64,000 bases of DNA, from assembly GCA_028871795.1 (NCBI GenBank), contig JAGWMG010000007.1, positions 1 through 64,000 of the forward strand, in the 5' to 3' direction. This document shows positions 1 to 8,741 of this stretch, piece after piece; positions within the stretch are counted from its first letter, which is position 1, and each line of letters opens with the position of its first letter. The DNA is from Alphaproteobacteria bacterium (GTDB lineage: Bacteria > Pseudomonadota > Alphaproteobacteria > Micropepsales > Micropepsaceae). The notes under the pieces were generated by a model. It was given only the letters and a program-made list of their open reading frames with translations. It searched no databases and was not told where the DNA came from. The position numbers were made by a program, and so were the translations under genes.

Positions 1-734
1 ATATGGCGGGCATGAATGCCAATTCTTCCGGCGGCGGAGCGCCGATGGCAGGCATGTCACAATCTCCCGCCACATCATCGGGAAATTCCACCGCACCTAT
101 GGATAGCATGCCCAACATGAATATGTCGGGCATGGGTAATACGACCCAAGGCAACATGCCCGGAATGGGGCAGACGACGATGCCTGCCGCCGCTAAAATT
201 CCAACAGTCAATGCCAGCGGCGTCGATCCTGCGACGTTGACCGGCAATCCGAATGTCGACAACGTCGCGATGATGCCGCAAAGCCGTTTGGCGGAAGCGG
301 GGGACGGATTGGATGGCAACGGCCGGCGCAATCTTACCTATGCCGATCTCGCCGCATCGGAGCCGGATGAAGACTCCGCACTTCCTACACGCGAAATCGA
401 GTTTCATCTGACGGGAAATATGGAACGCTTTACGTGGGGCTTCGACGGAAAGGCCTTCTCCGAAGCGCCGCCTGTTCACGTTAAGCTAGGAGAATGCGTT
501 CGCTTCGTTTTGACCAACGACACGATGATGGAGCACCCGATCCATCTTCACGGGTTTCTGTTCTCGCTTGAGAACGGGCAAAGCCAGCTTCCTCGCAAGC
601 ACACAGTAAACGTCAAGCCCAACGAGCGGCTCAGCTTCGTGTTCACGGCGGACACGCCCGGCTATTGGGCATTCCATTGTCACCTCCTGTATCACATGGA
701 GATGGGCATGTTTCGCACGGTGGTGGTGTCATGA
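1..734 (+). CDS. copA: CopA-type multicopper oxidase, C-terminal part (open at left edge)
   Basis: This is the C-terminal end of a periplasmic multicopper oxidase of the PcoA/CopA copper-resistance family, which oxidises Cu(I) in the periplasm. The reading frame is open to the left edge, so the N-terminal cupredoxin domains and signal peptide lie outside the window. The visible part starts with a methionine/glycine-rich linker (roughly the first 60 residues, with repeated MPNM, MSGM and MPGM motifs) that is typical of CopA copper-binding loops. The last cupredoxin domain follows, with the copper ligands in HPIHLHG and in the terminal HCHLLYHMEMGM motif. Its stop codon overlaps the start of copB (ATGA), which supports co-translation. 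Confidence 0.93.
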   Translation, partial: MAGMNANSSGGGAPMAGMSQSPATSSGNSTAPMDSMPNMNMSGMGNTTQGNMPGMGQTTMPAAAKIPTVNASGVDPATLTGNPNVDNVAMMPQSRLAEAGDGLDGNGRRNLTYADLAASEPDEDSALPTREIEFHLTGNMERFTWGFDGKAFSEAPPVHVKLGECVRFVLTNDTMMEHPIHLHGFLFSLENGQSQLPRKHTVNVKPNERLSFVFTADTPGYWAFHCHLLYHMEMGMFRTVVVS

Positions 735-1480
735 ACGTGCGAGCTACAGTCGCCTGTATGGTTGCGGCCGTGGTGGTCTGGCCCGTCGCGGCGTTGGCGC
801 AGATGGGAACGCCGGACGCAACACCCAGCGCGCCTTTCGGCATGCCGATGGAGACCCCGCTCTACTTCCATGCCATCATGAATCAGCTCGAAGGTCGCTT
901 CGGAACAAACAACAAGTTTCGTTGGTCCGGGGAGGCATGGGCGGGCACTGATACCAACCGGCTGTGGATCAAGAGCGAAGGCGAAGCCGGGACCCATGGT
1001 GTGCAGGACAGTCAGCAGGAGATATTCTACGATCGCCCGATCACCACATATTTCGACCTTCAGGCCGGTCTACGGAGCGATATCGACTCCCGGGCCGGTC
1101 GAACCTGGGCGGCATTCGGTGTGGAAGGTCTCGCGCCTTATTTCTTCGAAGTCTCGGCGACGGCCTATGCCAGTGACGAGGGCCACTACGCCGCCAAGCT
1201 AGAGGGCTCCACCGATCTTCTCATCACGCAACGGCTGATCCTACAGCCCCAGATCGAGATGAACTTCTATTCGAAGAACGATCCCGCCCGCGCCGTCGAC
1301 TCGGGGTTTTCCAATCTCGATGCCGGCCTACGTCTGCGCTACGAAATCACCCGCAAATTCGCCCCCTATATCGGCCTGACATACGAGAGCAAATTCGGAA
1401 GCACCGCCAATTTGGTTCGTGTCGGTGGGGACAAAACTTCGGACCTTCGCTTCATCGTCGGCGTCCGAGTCTGGCTATGA
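731..1480 (+). CDS. copB: Copper resistance protein B (outer membrane)
   Basis: This encodes a 249-residue CopB/PcoB family protein, an outer-membrane beta-barrel that works with CopA in copper resistance. I place the start at the ATG overlapping the copA stop rather than at the upstream in-frame ATG at 665, because a signal peptide follows directly (hydrophobic stretch to about residue 25, ending in ALAQ). The mature protein contains the family hallmarks LYFHAIMNQLEGR near the N-terminus, RWSGEAWAGT, and alternating strands ending in VGVRVWL at the C-terminus, typical of a barrel-closing strand. The immediate coupling to copA supports the assignment. Confidence 0.93.
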   Translation: MNVRATVACMVAAVVVWPVAALAQMGTPDATPSAPFGMPMETPLYFHAIMNQLEGRFGTNNKFRWSGEAWAGTDTNRLWIKSEGEAGTHGVQDSQQEIFYDRPITTYFDLQAGLRSDIDSRAGRTWAAFGVEGLAPYFFEVSATAYASDEGHYAAKLEGSTDLLITQRLILQPQIEMNFYSKNDPARAVDSGFSNLDAGLRLRYEITRKFAPYIGLTYESKFGSTANLVRVGGDKTSDLRFIVGVRVWL

Positions 1481-1601
1481 CGAATTGACCCGAAACCGAA
1501 CTCGCCATTAAAGAGCGAGCCACGTGAAGATCCGTGAGCGATTCAGCGACACCCTTTTGCAGAAGCCTTGACTTTGGCGGTTGCATTTGACCGGCGGCGG
1601 T

Positions 1602-1740
1602 TCACGCAGCGCGCTGAAGTTGCTGACGCTCGGCGGTCCAGCTCCAGGGCAGGAGCCCGTCGAGCCGGTTGTTTGGCCACAGATTGACGAGGCGGGTGAG
1701 GACGTCGGTGAGATAGGCTTGCCATGAAGCGCGGCCCCTC
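1602..1740 (-). pseudogene. IS66-family transposase, C-terminal remnant
   Basis: Read on the minus strand, this stretch encodes the C-terminal tail of an IS66-type transposase (motifs WQAYLTDVLTRLVNLWP, NNRLD and LLPWSW, then a stop). Only about 45 residues remain. The frame is lost just upstream, at the boundary with the minus-strand gene at 1773-2237, and no intact IS ends are visible. It marks a past insertion event between the cop and cus parts of the copper island. Confidence 0.75.
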
Positions 1741-1772
1741 TGTGGACTTCTCCGGTTACTGGCAGCGCCACC

Positions 1773-2237
1773 TCAAAGCAGCGTGACATCTTCCGTAGGA
1801 CGCCACGGGCCTTCCGGTATCCGCCACACGCAAACGCCCTTGGTCCGCGCCACGCTTTCGACCTTGCCGCGCCGTGCTCGCATCCTGAGCGTCTGCACGA
1901 TCCGCAGCGCAATCGTCTGCGCCAGCACCTTGTCGCTCTCGTTTAGACCCTTAGCCCGGATAACGCGCAGGGCGAGTTGGCGGGTATCTAGTGGGCCTTC
2001 CGCTGCCAACGCATCCATGCAGATTTTGGTGGTCTCTCCCCGCCTCAGAACACGGTTGAGGTCAACATAGGGCGGCAGATCGGCGGCTTCGCCCGTGGCC
2101 TCGAACAGCCTCAGCGCCGCGTTGACGTGCGCCAGGTCGTGCTGCGCCTCGCGTAACAGCCGCTCATAATGAGCAATGACGCCGCAAATCTGATTGCGCT
2201 TCCGTTTCAGTGCAAATGCTGCATGTGGTTCGCCCAT
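1773..2237 (-). CDS. Hypothetical protein, coiled coil plus possible winged helix
   Basis: This encodes a 154-residue protein of unknown function. The first 60 residues are rich in charged heptad-like sequence (around HYERLLREAQHDLAHVNAALR) and may form a helical hairpin. The second half (about residues 70-145, starting at GETTKICMDAL and containing DTRQLALRVIRAKG) resembles a small winged-helix DNA-binding fold. It has no signal peptide. It faces away from the exported protein at 2385, and the interval between them holds a perfect inverted repeat (2285-2312), so a regulatory role is possible but not shown. It lies next to an IS66 remnant, so it is probably part of the mobile copper region. 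Confidence 0.6.
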   Translation of the reverse strand: MGEPHAAFALKRKRNQICGVIAHYERLLREAQHDLAHVNAALRLFEATGEAADLPPYVDLNRVLRRGETTKICMDALAAEGPLDTRQLALRVIRAKGLNESDKVLAQTIALRIVQTLRMRARRGKVESVARTKGVCVWRIPEGPWRPTEDVTLL

Positions 2238-2284
2238 GCTTGAAAGATAGGCGATGATCCGTCAGAATCTTCCGGTAGATGCGC

Positions 2285-2312
2285 CATAATACCGCTAAAT
2301 TTCGGTATTATG
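2285..2312. repeat. Perfect 10-bp inverted repeat (operator-like palindrome)
   Basis: CATAATACCG at 2285-2294 is matched exactly by its reverse complement at 2303-2312, separated by an AT-rich 8-nt spacer. It lies between the divergent genes 1773-2237 and 2385-2738, 48 bp from the first and 72 bp from the second. No T-run follows, so it looks more like a protein-binding dyad than a terminator. The regulator is unknown. Confidence 0.55.
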
Positions 2313-2349
2313 CAGCAAACACACCGTTGCCCCTGCGGCGCTGAGGCCG

Positions 2350-2378
2350 TTGAAACCGGTATTGAGTAGGCCTACTTT
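2350..2378 (+). promoter_or_regulatory. Candidate promoter with palindrome over the -10 region
   Basis: TTGAAA at 2350-2355 and TACTTT at 2373-2378 are separated by 17 nt and lie just before the ATG at 2385. The perfect palindrome AGTAGGCCTACT (2365-2376) overlaps the -10 element, a plausible operator position. If used, the transcript would have almost no leader, which fits the lack of a clear ribosome-binding site before 2385. This is inferred from spacing only. Confidence 0.3.
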
Positions 2379-2384
2379 GCAGAC

Positions 2385-2738
2385 ATGTGGTTGAGGAAGC
2401 TTTCCCTGCGTACCCTGATAAGCGTTTTCGTGGCGATGGTGTTTGCCATTGCTGCGGAGCCGGGCACTATGGCGATGCCTGCGCCGAAGCCGGCGGCCAT
2501 GGCGAGCATGTCACACGCCTCACCTGCTTGCGGTCACATGAACCAGCAAAAAAACCAGCGCAGCCCGTGCAAAGGCATGTCCGTCTGCCTTGGCATGTTG
2601 AACTGTTTTGGGATGGCCGTAATCGCCGCCGAATATCCTTTGCTTCCGACCACCGCGGTGTACGCGACCGCGCCTTATTTTCAGCAGACCGCATCGGGGC
2701 TGACGCTTCAGCCTGACAACCCTCCCCCCATCGCCTGA
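2385..2738 (+). CDS. Small exported Met/Cys/His protein in copper island
   Basis: This encodes a 117-residue protein with an N-terminal signal sequence (RTLISVFVAMVFAIAAEPG). The mature part carries potential copper ligands: several Met residues, MSHAS, a CGHMNQQ motif, and later Cys residues in SPCKGMSVCLGMLNCFGM. This looks like a small periplasmic or membrane-associated metal-binding protein of the kind found in cus/cop clusters. I do not recognise a named family with confidence. Its position ahead of the exported protein at 2875 and cusBA suggests one copper-responsive unit. Confidence 0.6.
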   Translation: MWLRKLSLRTLISVFVAMVFAIAAEPGTMAMPAPKPAAMASMSHASPACGHMNQQKNQRSPCKGMSVCLGMLNCFGMAVIAAEYPLLPTTAVYATAPYFQQTASGLTLQPDNPPPIA

Positions 2739-2874
2739 TGGCTGATCGCGCCGCTCCCAAACCGAGCCGCGCGTTCTTCGCGACGACGCCCGCGCTTGTT
2801 TGCTCCAGCGTCATCGCAATTCCCGGACCGTTTGCCGCGATCAGTCCTGGGCGCCGCCCAGGCAGGAGGATGCC

Positions 2875-3300
2875 ATGTATAACAACTTCAAACAGAATGC
2901 TCTCTTCAGCGCCGCGATGCTCGCCGCCGCTCTCGTTTTGGTGCAGTCATCGGCGGCTGGCGCGCCGTCGCACGTTATGCCAGCGGACCGCCCGCACCCT
3001 GTTTATGAACTCAAGACCGCCGCTGCACCCGAAGCAAGTAAGCCGCTTCTAATCTCGCTGGTGAACAAGGCGGACGGACAGCCCGTGAGCGACGGCCAGG
3101 TCGCGGTAATGCGGCCCGTCAATCTGGGCATCAAGGCTTCGCCGATGATCCAATACGTCCCCGTGCCTCTGGCGCGGGACGCATACGGCAACTTCGTCTG
3201 TCCCGGCGAACATCACGTGCCGGGAGAACGGCTGACGCTGCGCGGCACCGGTCCAGGCGGGTCTTCTCCCGTGTGGCTCACCCTGACGGCCAAGAGCTGA
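2875..3300 (+). CDS. Hypothetical exported protein upstream of cusBA
   Basis: This encodes a 141-residue protein with a signal peptide (hydrophobic core AMLAAALVLVQSSAAG). I choose the ATG at 2875 because GGAGG sits about 6 nt before it; an in-frame ATG further upstream at 2800 would add a non-signal extension. After the cleavage site the protein seems to form a single small beta-rich domain (segments PLLISLVNKADGQPV, then GNFVCPGEHHVPGERLTL), perhaps an Ig-like or FixH-like periplasmic domain. It has a single Cys and an EHH motif that could bind metal. The function is unknown; the location ties it to copper handling. Confidence 0.6.
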   Translation: MYNNFKQNALFSAAMLAAALVLVQSSAAGAPSHVMPADRPHPVYELKTAAAPEASKPLLISLVNKADGQPVSDGQVAVMRPVNLGIKASPMIQYVPVPLARDAYGNFVCPGEHHVPGERLTLRGTGPGGSSPVWLTLTAKS

Positions 3301-3376
3301 CGCGTAAAGGCCGGATCCGATTAGCGCCGGCTCCGCGCCGTGTCCGATTTCACTTCTTCTCGTCTGGAGACAACAG

Positions 3377-4891
3377 ATGCAACGCATATTGTTTGCCGCT
3401 CTGGCGTTCGTTTTTACCGTCACGCTGGCGCATCCAGCCTCGGCTCTGACAGGCCTCGGCTGGAGGGTGCTCGATCCTTCTCTCCCCGCCAATGTCAGCA
3501 GCCAGATCAGGGTTCAGCTCGTTGACGGCACCGGGCATATGGTCCGGCAGGCCGTCACTGTGTTGTCCGTCCGGGTGGACATGAGCCCGGACAACATGGC
3601 CGCGATGACGGCGCCGGCGAAGGTGCTGCCGACAAAGGAGTCGGGCGTCGTGGTGGTCGAAACCAACCTCACCGCGCCGGGTCGCTGGGCGGTGATCCTT
3701 GCGGCCACTGTCGACGGCAACCCCATCAAGGGCAGCGTGGTCGTCACAGCCGGCCAGAAGCGTGAGGAGGCGGCATCGCCGCCTCCGTCCCACCGCATTC
3801 TCACCTACCGCAATCCGATGGGCTTGGCCGACACTTCGCCCGTGCCCAAGAAGGACGCGATGGGGATGGACTACATCCCTGTTTATGCCGACGAGGTGAT
3901 GAAGGTTCGGGGTGCGGTTCGGCTCACAACCGAGAAAATCCAGCGCGCGGGCGTGCGCACCACTGTCGTCATGCGCATGAAGCTGGCGAAGACGGTGCGC
4001 GCCACCGGCACCGTCGCTGCGGACGAGAACCGGCAGGCCGTTCTGACGGCCCGCTTCAGCGGTTTTGTCGAGAAGCTCTATGTCTCCCAAACCGGCGATG
4101 TTGTACGCGCCGGCCAGTCCCTGATGCGGGTGTGGATCGAAAGCCCCGATGTGCTGGTGAAGGAAGCTGACTATATCGGCTCGCTGGCTTCGCACGCGGA
4201 GGCACACGCCGCGCTGGCGGCAAACCTGCTGCGCCAATACGGAGTGCCGCAATCCGAACTGAACGCCATGGCAAGAAGCGGCGCGCCCACGCGCACTATC
4301 ACAATCGCCGCGCCCGCAAGCGGTACAGTGATGGAAAAGCCCATCGTGCAAGGTATGCACTTCGCGGCGGGCGACACGTTGTTCAAGACGACGGACGTGA
4401 CGCAATTATGGGTCTTGGCCGAGGTGTCGGAGCGCGATTTGGCCGCGGTGAAGCCCGGCCAGAAGGCTACGGTCACCTTCCGCGATAATCCGGCGGCCTC
4501 TTTCGACGGCAAAGTGCTGTTCATCTACCCGGAGATCGATCCCGCGACCCGCACGGTCAAGGTGCGGATAGCCGTAGCGAACAAAGCCAACCAGTTGCGC
4601 ATCGGCCAATACGCTGATGTGCTGATCGACGCGCTGGTATCGACGGCGCCCATGTTGACGGTGCCGGTTTCCGCAGTGCTCGACGACGGCACGCGGCAGG
4701 TCGCGTTTGTCGCCAAGCCGGGCGGGATATTCGAGCCCCGCGATCTGAAACTTGGTGCCCGCTCCGGCGACATGGTGGAAGTGCTCGCGGGGCTGAAGCC
4801 AGGCGAGCGCGTCGTCACCTCCGGAAATTTCCTGATCGACGCCGAAAGCAATCTTGAGACCGCGCTTCAGACCTTTGGACCGCAAAAATGA
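3377..4891 (+). CDS. cusB: CusB-type RND efflux periplasmic adaptor with N-terminal YtkA-like domain
   Basis: This 504-residue membrane fusion protein links an RND pump to an outer-membrane channel for Cu(I)/Ag(I) export. A signal peptide (to about residue 23) is followed by an extra beta domain similar to YtkA/FixH (to about residue 125). Next comes a heavy-metal-binding segment (around residues 140-175, NPMGLADTSPVPKKDAMG and MDYIPVY), then the HlyD-type lipoyl and beta-barrel regions (AARFSGFVEKLYV-like and GQYADVLIDA). A GGAG lies 8 nt before the ATG. The last codons overlap the cusA start (ATGA), so the two are translationally coupled. The fused N-terminal domain makes it longer than a standard CusB. 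Confidence 0.92.
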   Translation: MQRILFAALAFVFTVTLAHPASALTGLGWRVLDPSLPANVSSQIRVQLVDGTGHMVRQAVTVLSVRVDMSPDNMAAMTAPAKVLPTKESGVVVVETNLTAPGRWAVILAATVDGNPIKGSVVVTAGQKREEAASPPPSHRILTYRNPMGLADTSPVPKKDAMGMDYIPVYADEVMKVRGAVRLTTEKIQRAGVRTTVVMRMKLAKTVRATGTVAADENRQAVLTARFSGFVEKLYVSQTGDVVRAGQSLMRVWIESPDVLVKEADYIGSLASHAEAHAALAANLLRQYGVPQSELNAMARSGAPTRTITIAAPASGTVMEKPIVQGMHFAAGDTLFKTTDVTQLWVLAEVSERDLAAVKPGQKATVTFRDNPAASFDGKVLFIYPEIDPATRTVKVRIAVANKANQLRIGQYADVLIDALVSTAPMLTVPVSAVLDDGTRQVAFVAKPGGIFEPRDLKLGARSGDMVEVLAGLKPGERVVTSGNFLIDAESNLETALQTFGPQK

Positions 4892-7800
4892 TCGCTCGCA
4901 TCATCCGCTGGTCGGCGGGCCATTGGGGATTGGTTCTGATTGGGACCGCGGCGCTCGTCGTGCTCGGCATCCTGGCCGTCAGCCGCATCCCGCTCGATGC
5001 CATTCCCGACCTGTCGGATACGCAGGTCATCGTCTACACCGAATATCCCGGCCAGGCACCGCAGGTTGTCGAGGATCAAGTCACGTTTCCCTTGACTTCC
5101 GCGCTCCTCAGCGTGCCCAAGGCCAAGACGGTGCGCGGCGTGTCGTTCTTCGGCGTTTCCTTCATCTATGTGATCTTCGATGAGGGCACGGACATCTACT
5201 GGGCGCGTTCGCGCGTGCTGGAGTACCTGAACGCGGCGGTCCAGCAATTGCCGCAAGGCGTGACACCGAGCCTCGGCCCCGACGCTACCGGCGTCGGCTG
5301 GGTCTATGAATACGCGCTCACCGGCAAGACGCAGGACCTAGCGCAACTGCGGTCGCTACAGGACTGGCATCTGCGCTACGCGCTGGCGAAGACCGAGGGC
5401 GTCTCGGAAGTCGCAAGCGTCGGCGGTTTCGTCAAGCAGTACGCGGTCGTTGCCGACCCGAGCCGGATGCGCGCCTACGGCATCACCCTGGGACAAATCC
5501 GCGATGCGGTGGGGAACGCCAATATGGATGTCGGCGGACGCACCATCGAGCTTTCCGAAACCGAATTCATGATTCGTGGCCGCGGTTACATCAAATCGCC
5601 CAGCGATCTCGACCGTGTGGTGCTGAAAGCCAAGGACGGTACGCCCATCCTTCTCGGCGCCGTTGCGCATATGGAGACCGTTCCAGACGAGCGCCGGGGG
5701 CTGACCGAACTGAACGGCGAGGGCGAGGTGGCATCCGGCATCGTGGTGCAGCGCTTTGGCGCCAATGCGCTCAATGTCATCCGCGCGGTGAAGGCGCGGA
5801 TCGCGGAGATCGCAGCAAGCCTGCCGGCGGGCGTAAAGATGTTGCCGGTCTATGACCGTTCGCAGCTGATAGAGCGGGCCATCGGCACCCTCAAGAGCAC
5901 GCTGCTGGAGGAAAGCGTGATCGTGGCACTGGTTTGCTTCCTGTTCCTGATGCATGCGAGGAGTGCGTTAGTCGCCATTCTCACCCTGCCCGTCGGCATT
6001 CTCATCGCCTTCATCGCCATGCAGGCGCTGGGCATCGGCTCCAACATTATGAGCCTGGGCGGCATCGCGATCGCCATCGGCGCGATGGTGGACGCCGCCA
6101 TCGTGATGATCGAGAACGCGCACAAGCGTCTGGAACGCGCCGGGCCGGACGAACCGCGCCTGAAGGTGTTGGTCGCGGCAGCGGTGGAGGTTGGTCCGGC
6201 ACTGTTCTTCAGCCTTTTGGTCATCACCGTCTCGTTCATCCCGATCTTTGCGCTTCAGGAGCAGGAGGGCCGGTTGTTCCACCCGCTCGCCTTCACGAAA
6301 AGCTTCGCGATGGCGGCGGCAGCGATGCTCTCTGTGACGCTTGTGCCCGCGTTGATGGCACTATTCGTGCGCGGCAGGATCGCGCCCGAGGCAAAAAACC
6401 CGATCAATCGTTTCCTCATCCGGGTCTATCGCCCGGTAATCGCCACGGTGCTGCAGCGACCCTGGGCGACGCTCGGGCTGGCGGCGGCTGTGCTTGCGGT
6501 CAGCCTCTATCCCGCCTCGCGCATCGGCAGCGAGTTCATGCCCACGCTCAACGAAGGCACGCTGCTCTACATGCCGACCACGCTGCCGGGACTGTCGATC
6601 ACCAAGGCGGCGCAAATCCTGCAAACCCAGGACCGCATCATCAAGTCCTTCCCAGAGGTGGAATCCGTGTGGGGCAAGGCGGGGCGCGCCGAGACCGCCA
6701 CCGATCCCGCACCGCTGGAGATGTTCGAGACCGTCATCAACCTGAAGCCGCAGGGGCAATGGCCCTCGGGCATGACCACCGACAAGCTGATCGCGGCGCT
6801 CGACAAGGCGCTGCAGTTCCCCGGCATCAGCAATGCCTGGACCATGCCGATCAAAGCGCGCACCGACATGCTGTCCACGGGCATCCGCACGCCGGTCGGC
6901 GTCAAGGTCTACGGCAAGGACCTGAACGAGATCGAAAAACTGTCGCGCGAAGTGGAGGCGGCGGTGCGCACGGTGCCCGGCACCACGTCGGCCTATGCCG
7001 AACGCGTGAACGGCGGCTATTACCTCGACATCACCCCGGACCGCGAGCAGATCGCCCGCTATGGGTTGTCGATGGACGACGTCCTGTCCACGATCTCGAA
7101 TGCCATCGGCGCCAAGACCATCACGACGACGGTGGAGGGCCGCGAGCGCTACGGCGTGGTGCTGCGCTATCCCCGCGACGTACGCAGCGACCCCGACGCC
7201 ATCGCCGCAAATACGCTGGTGTCGCTGCCGTCGGGCGGAGCGATCCCGCTTGGCGAGGTGGCGAAGGTCACGCGGGCGCGCGGTCCCACCATGATCCGCA
7301 CCGAGGACGGGCAACTCGTGAACTACGTGTATGTGGATTTCCACGACCGCGACCTGGGTGGTTATGTCAAGGACGCCCAGCGCGCGGTGGCCGAACATGT
7401 CTTCTTCCCGCCCGGCACTTACGTGCGTTGGAGTGGCCAGTTCGAATATCTCGAACGGGCGAACCAGCGCCTCAAGATCGTGGTACCGGCGACGCTACTC
7501 CTGATCCTGTTCCTGCTTTGGCTCAACTTCCGCAAACTCTCGGACACCCTGATCGTGATGCTGTCGCTGCCGTTCGCGTTGGCGGGCGGATTCTGGTTTA
7601 TGTGGGCCATGGGCTTCAACATGTCCGTCGCTGCCGCGGTCGGGTTTATCGCCCTGGCGGGTGTGGCAGCGGAAACCGGTGTGGTGATGCTGATTTATCT
7701 CAACAACGCGCTAGGGGAGGCGAAGGCCCAAGCCGCTTCGAACAACAGGACACTGACGCGCGCGGACCTCGCGGCGGCGGTGATGAAAGGCGCCGTGGAC

Positions 7801-8025
7801 CGCGTACGACCCAAGATGATGACCGTTTCCGCGATCATGGCCGGTCTCGTACCGATCCTGTGGGCAACGGGTGCCGGTTCGGAGATCATGCAGCGCATCG
7901 CCGTGCCGATGATCGGCGGCATGGTCTCATCCACTGTTCTCACGCTCGCAGTGATCCCGGCGCTGTTTTACCTCGTTCACTTTGGACACCCTGTAGCAGC
8001 TACGAATGACCGCTTTAGACTATGA
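4888..8025 (+). CDS. cusA: CusA/CzcA-family heavy-metal RND efflux pump
   Basis: This 1045-residue inner-membrane RND transporter exports monovalent copper or silver using proton motive force. Twelve transmembrane helices are arranged as expected, with the TM4 acidic motif GAMVDAAIVMIEN and the N-terminal PLDAIPDLSDTQVIVYTEYP signature. The segment MPIKARTDMLSTGIRTPVG matches the Cu/Ag-type (HME-RND) subgroup, where methionines in this area relay Cu(I). The length is normal. It is coupled to cusB. No CusC-like outer-membrane factor or CusF follows: the next gene is a cytochrome b561 on the other strand, so the outer channel must be encoded elsewhere. Confidence 0.95.
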   Translation: MIARIIRWSAGHWGLVLIGTAALVVLGILAVSRIPLDAIPDLSDTQVIVYTEYPGQAPQVVEDQVTFPLTSALLSVPKAKTVRGVSFFGVSFIYVIFDEGTDIYWARSRVLEYLNAAVQQLPQGVTPSLGPDATGVGWVYEYALTGKTQDLAQLRSLQDWHLRYALAKTEGVSEVASVGGFVKQYAVVADPSRMRAYGITLGQIRDAVGNANMDVGGRTIELSETEFMIRGRGYIKSPSDLDRVVLKAKDGTPILLGAVAHMETVPDERRGLTELNGEGEVASGIVVQRFGANALNVIRAVKARIAEIAASLPAGVKMLPVYDRSQLIERAIGTLKSTLLEESVIVALVCFLFLMHARSALVAILTLPVGILIAFIAMQALGIGSNIMSLGGIAIAIGAMVDAAIVMIENAHKRLERAGPDEPRLKVLVAAAVEVGPALFFSLLVITVSFIPIFALQEQEGRLFHPLAFTKSFAMAAAAMLSVTLVPALMALFVRGRIAPEAKNPINRFLIRVYRPVIATVLQRPWATLGLAAAVLAVSLYPASRIGSEFMPTLNEGTLLYMPTTLPGLSITKAAQILQTQDRIIKSFPEVESVWGKAGRAETATDPAPLEMFETVINLKPQGQWPSGMTTDKLIAALDKALQFPGISNAWTMPIKARTDMLSTGIRTPVGVKVYGKDLNEIEKLSREVEAAVRTVPGTTSAYAERVNGGYYLDITPDREQIARYGLSMDDVLSTISNAIGAKTITTTVEGRERYGVVLRYPRDVRSDPDAIAANTLVSLPSGGAIPLGEVAKVTRARGPTMIRTEDGQLVNYVYVDFHDRDLGGYVKDAQRAVAEHVFFPPGTYVRWSGQFEYLERANQRLKIVVPATLLLILFLLWLNFRKLSDTLIVMLSLPFALAGGFWFMWAMGFNMSVAAAVGFIALAGVAAETGVVMLIYLNNALGEAKAQAASNNRTLTRADLAAAVMKGAVDRVRPKMMTVSAIMAGLVPILWATGAGSEIMQRIAVPMIGGMVSSTVLTLAVIPALFYLVHFGHPVAATNDRFRL

Positions 8026-8130
8026 GAAGTGCAGTATAATCGACGTGGCCGCTCATGGCGGATATTGTTGCAAAAGTCGATTGAAGGTCGTTTCAGGGCA
8101 CGTCCCGATTGGGTTGGTGGTTGATACCAG

Positions 8131-8700
8131 TTAGACTCGGCCAACCCGGCCCACCATTCTCAGCAACATGCCATCCTTGATGACGAAATGATGGAATAGC
8201 GCAATCACTGCATGGCCGAACGCCACCGCCATAAGCAGGTGCGCCGTCCATTTGTGAACCTCGATAAGCGTGCTCGACAGCGGCTTAAAGCCCAAGACGA
8301 TGGGGGAAATCGTGAAAAGACCCGCCAGCGGCCAGCCGCGCAGTAAGATGATGGCGAAGCCCAGCGCGATCAACACCAAAACGAGGAGATAAAGCACGAT
8401 GTGAATCGCGCGCGACGCAAATCGCAAAGCGTCTGAGCCGACCGGCGACAAAACGCGACCGCCGAACCTGCGCCACCACAACCGCGCGACGATCACAAAA
8501 AACAGTAACAGGCCGAAGCTAAAATGGAAATTCCAGTAGATCATTCGTATTGGCCGCTCATCGATCAGATGCATCAGCATCGCGCCGCTCCACTGCATAA
8601 CGACCAAGACGGCCGTCACCCAATGCAGCTCGATGGTCGGAGGGTCGTAGCACGCGGTGGTATCGGCCAGCGATTTCGCAGCAGGGCTCTTGATGTTCAT
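8131..8700 (-). CDS. Cytochrome b561 family protein
   Basis: This encodes a 189-residue four-helix membrane protein of the prokaryotic cytochrome b561/Ni-Fe hydrogenase b-subunit-like family, which binds two b-type haems and transfers electrons across the inner membrane. Haem-ligand histidines are visible in ELHWVTAVLVVMQW near the N-terminus, in YWNFHFSFG, and in the C-terminal pair EVHKWTAHLLM and FGHAVIALFHHF. I choose the ATG at 8698-8700 because AAAGGA precedes it; an in-frame GTG overlapping the stop of the upstream transporter gene (GTGA) could add 15 residues. It is downstream of and probably co-transcribed with the 2-hydroxycarboxylate transporter. Confidence 0.85.
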   Translation of the reverse strand: MNIKSPAAKSLADTTACYDPPTIELHWVTAVLVVMQWSGAMLMHLIDERPIRMIYWNFHFSFGLLLFFVIVARLWWRRFGGRVLSPVGSDALRFASRAIHIVLYLLVLVLIALGFAIILLRGWPLAGLFTISPIVLGFKPLSSTLIEVHKWTAHLLMAVAFGHAVIALFHHFVIKDGMLLRMVGRVGRV

Positions 8701-8741
8701 TGTGCGTCCTTTATCGCAGCCACGGGCCTTTGCTGCACCAG

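Noticed and set aside
5934-8009. 691-residue open frame inside cusA in another frame
   Set aside because: Arg/Gly/His-rich composition typical of a shifted frame of a GC-rich gene; no family features, and cusA is unambiguous.
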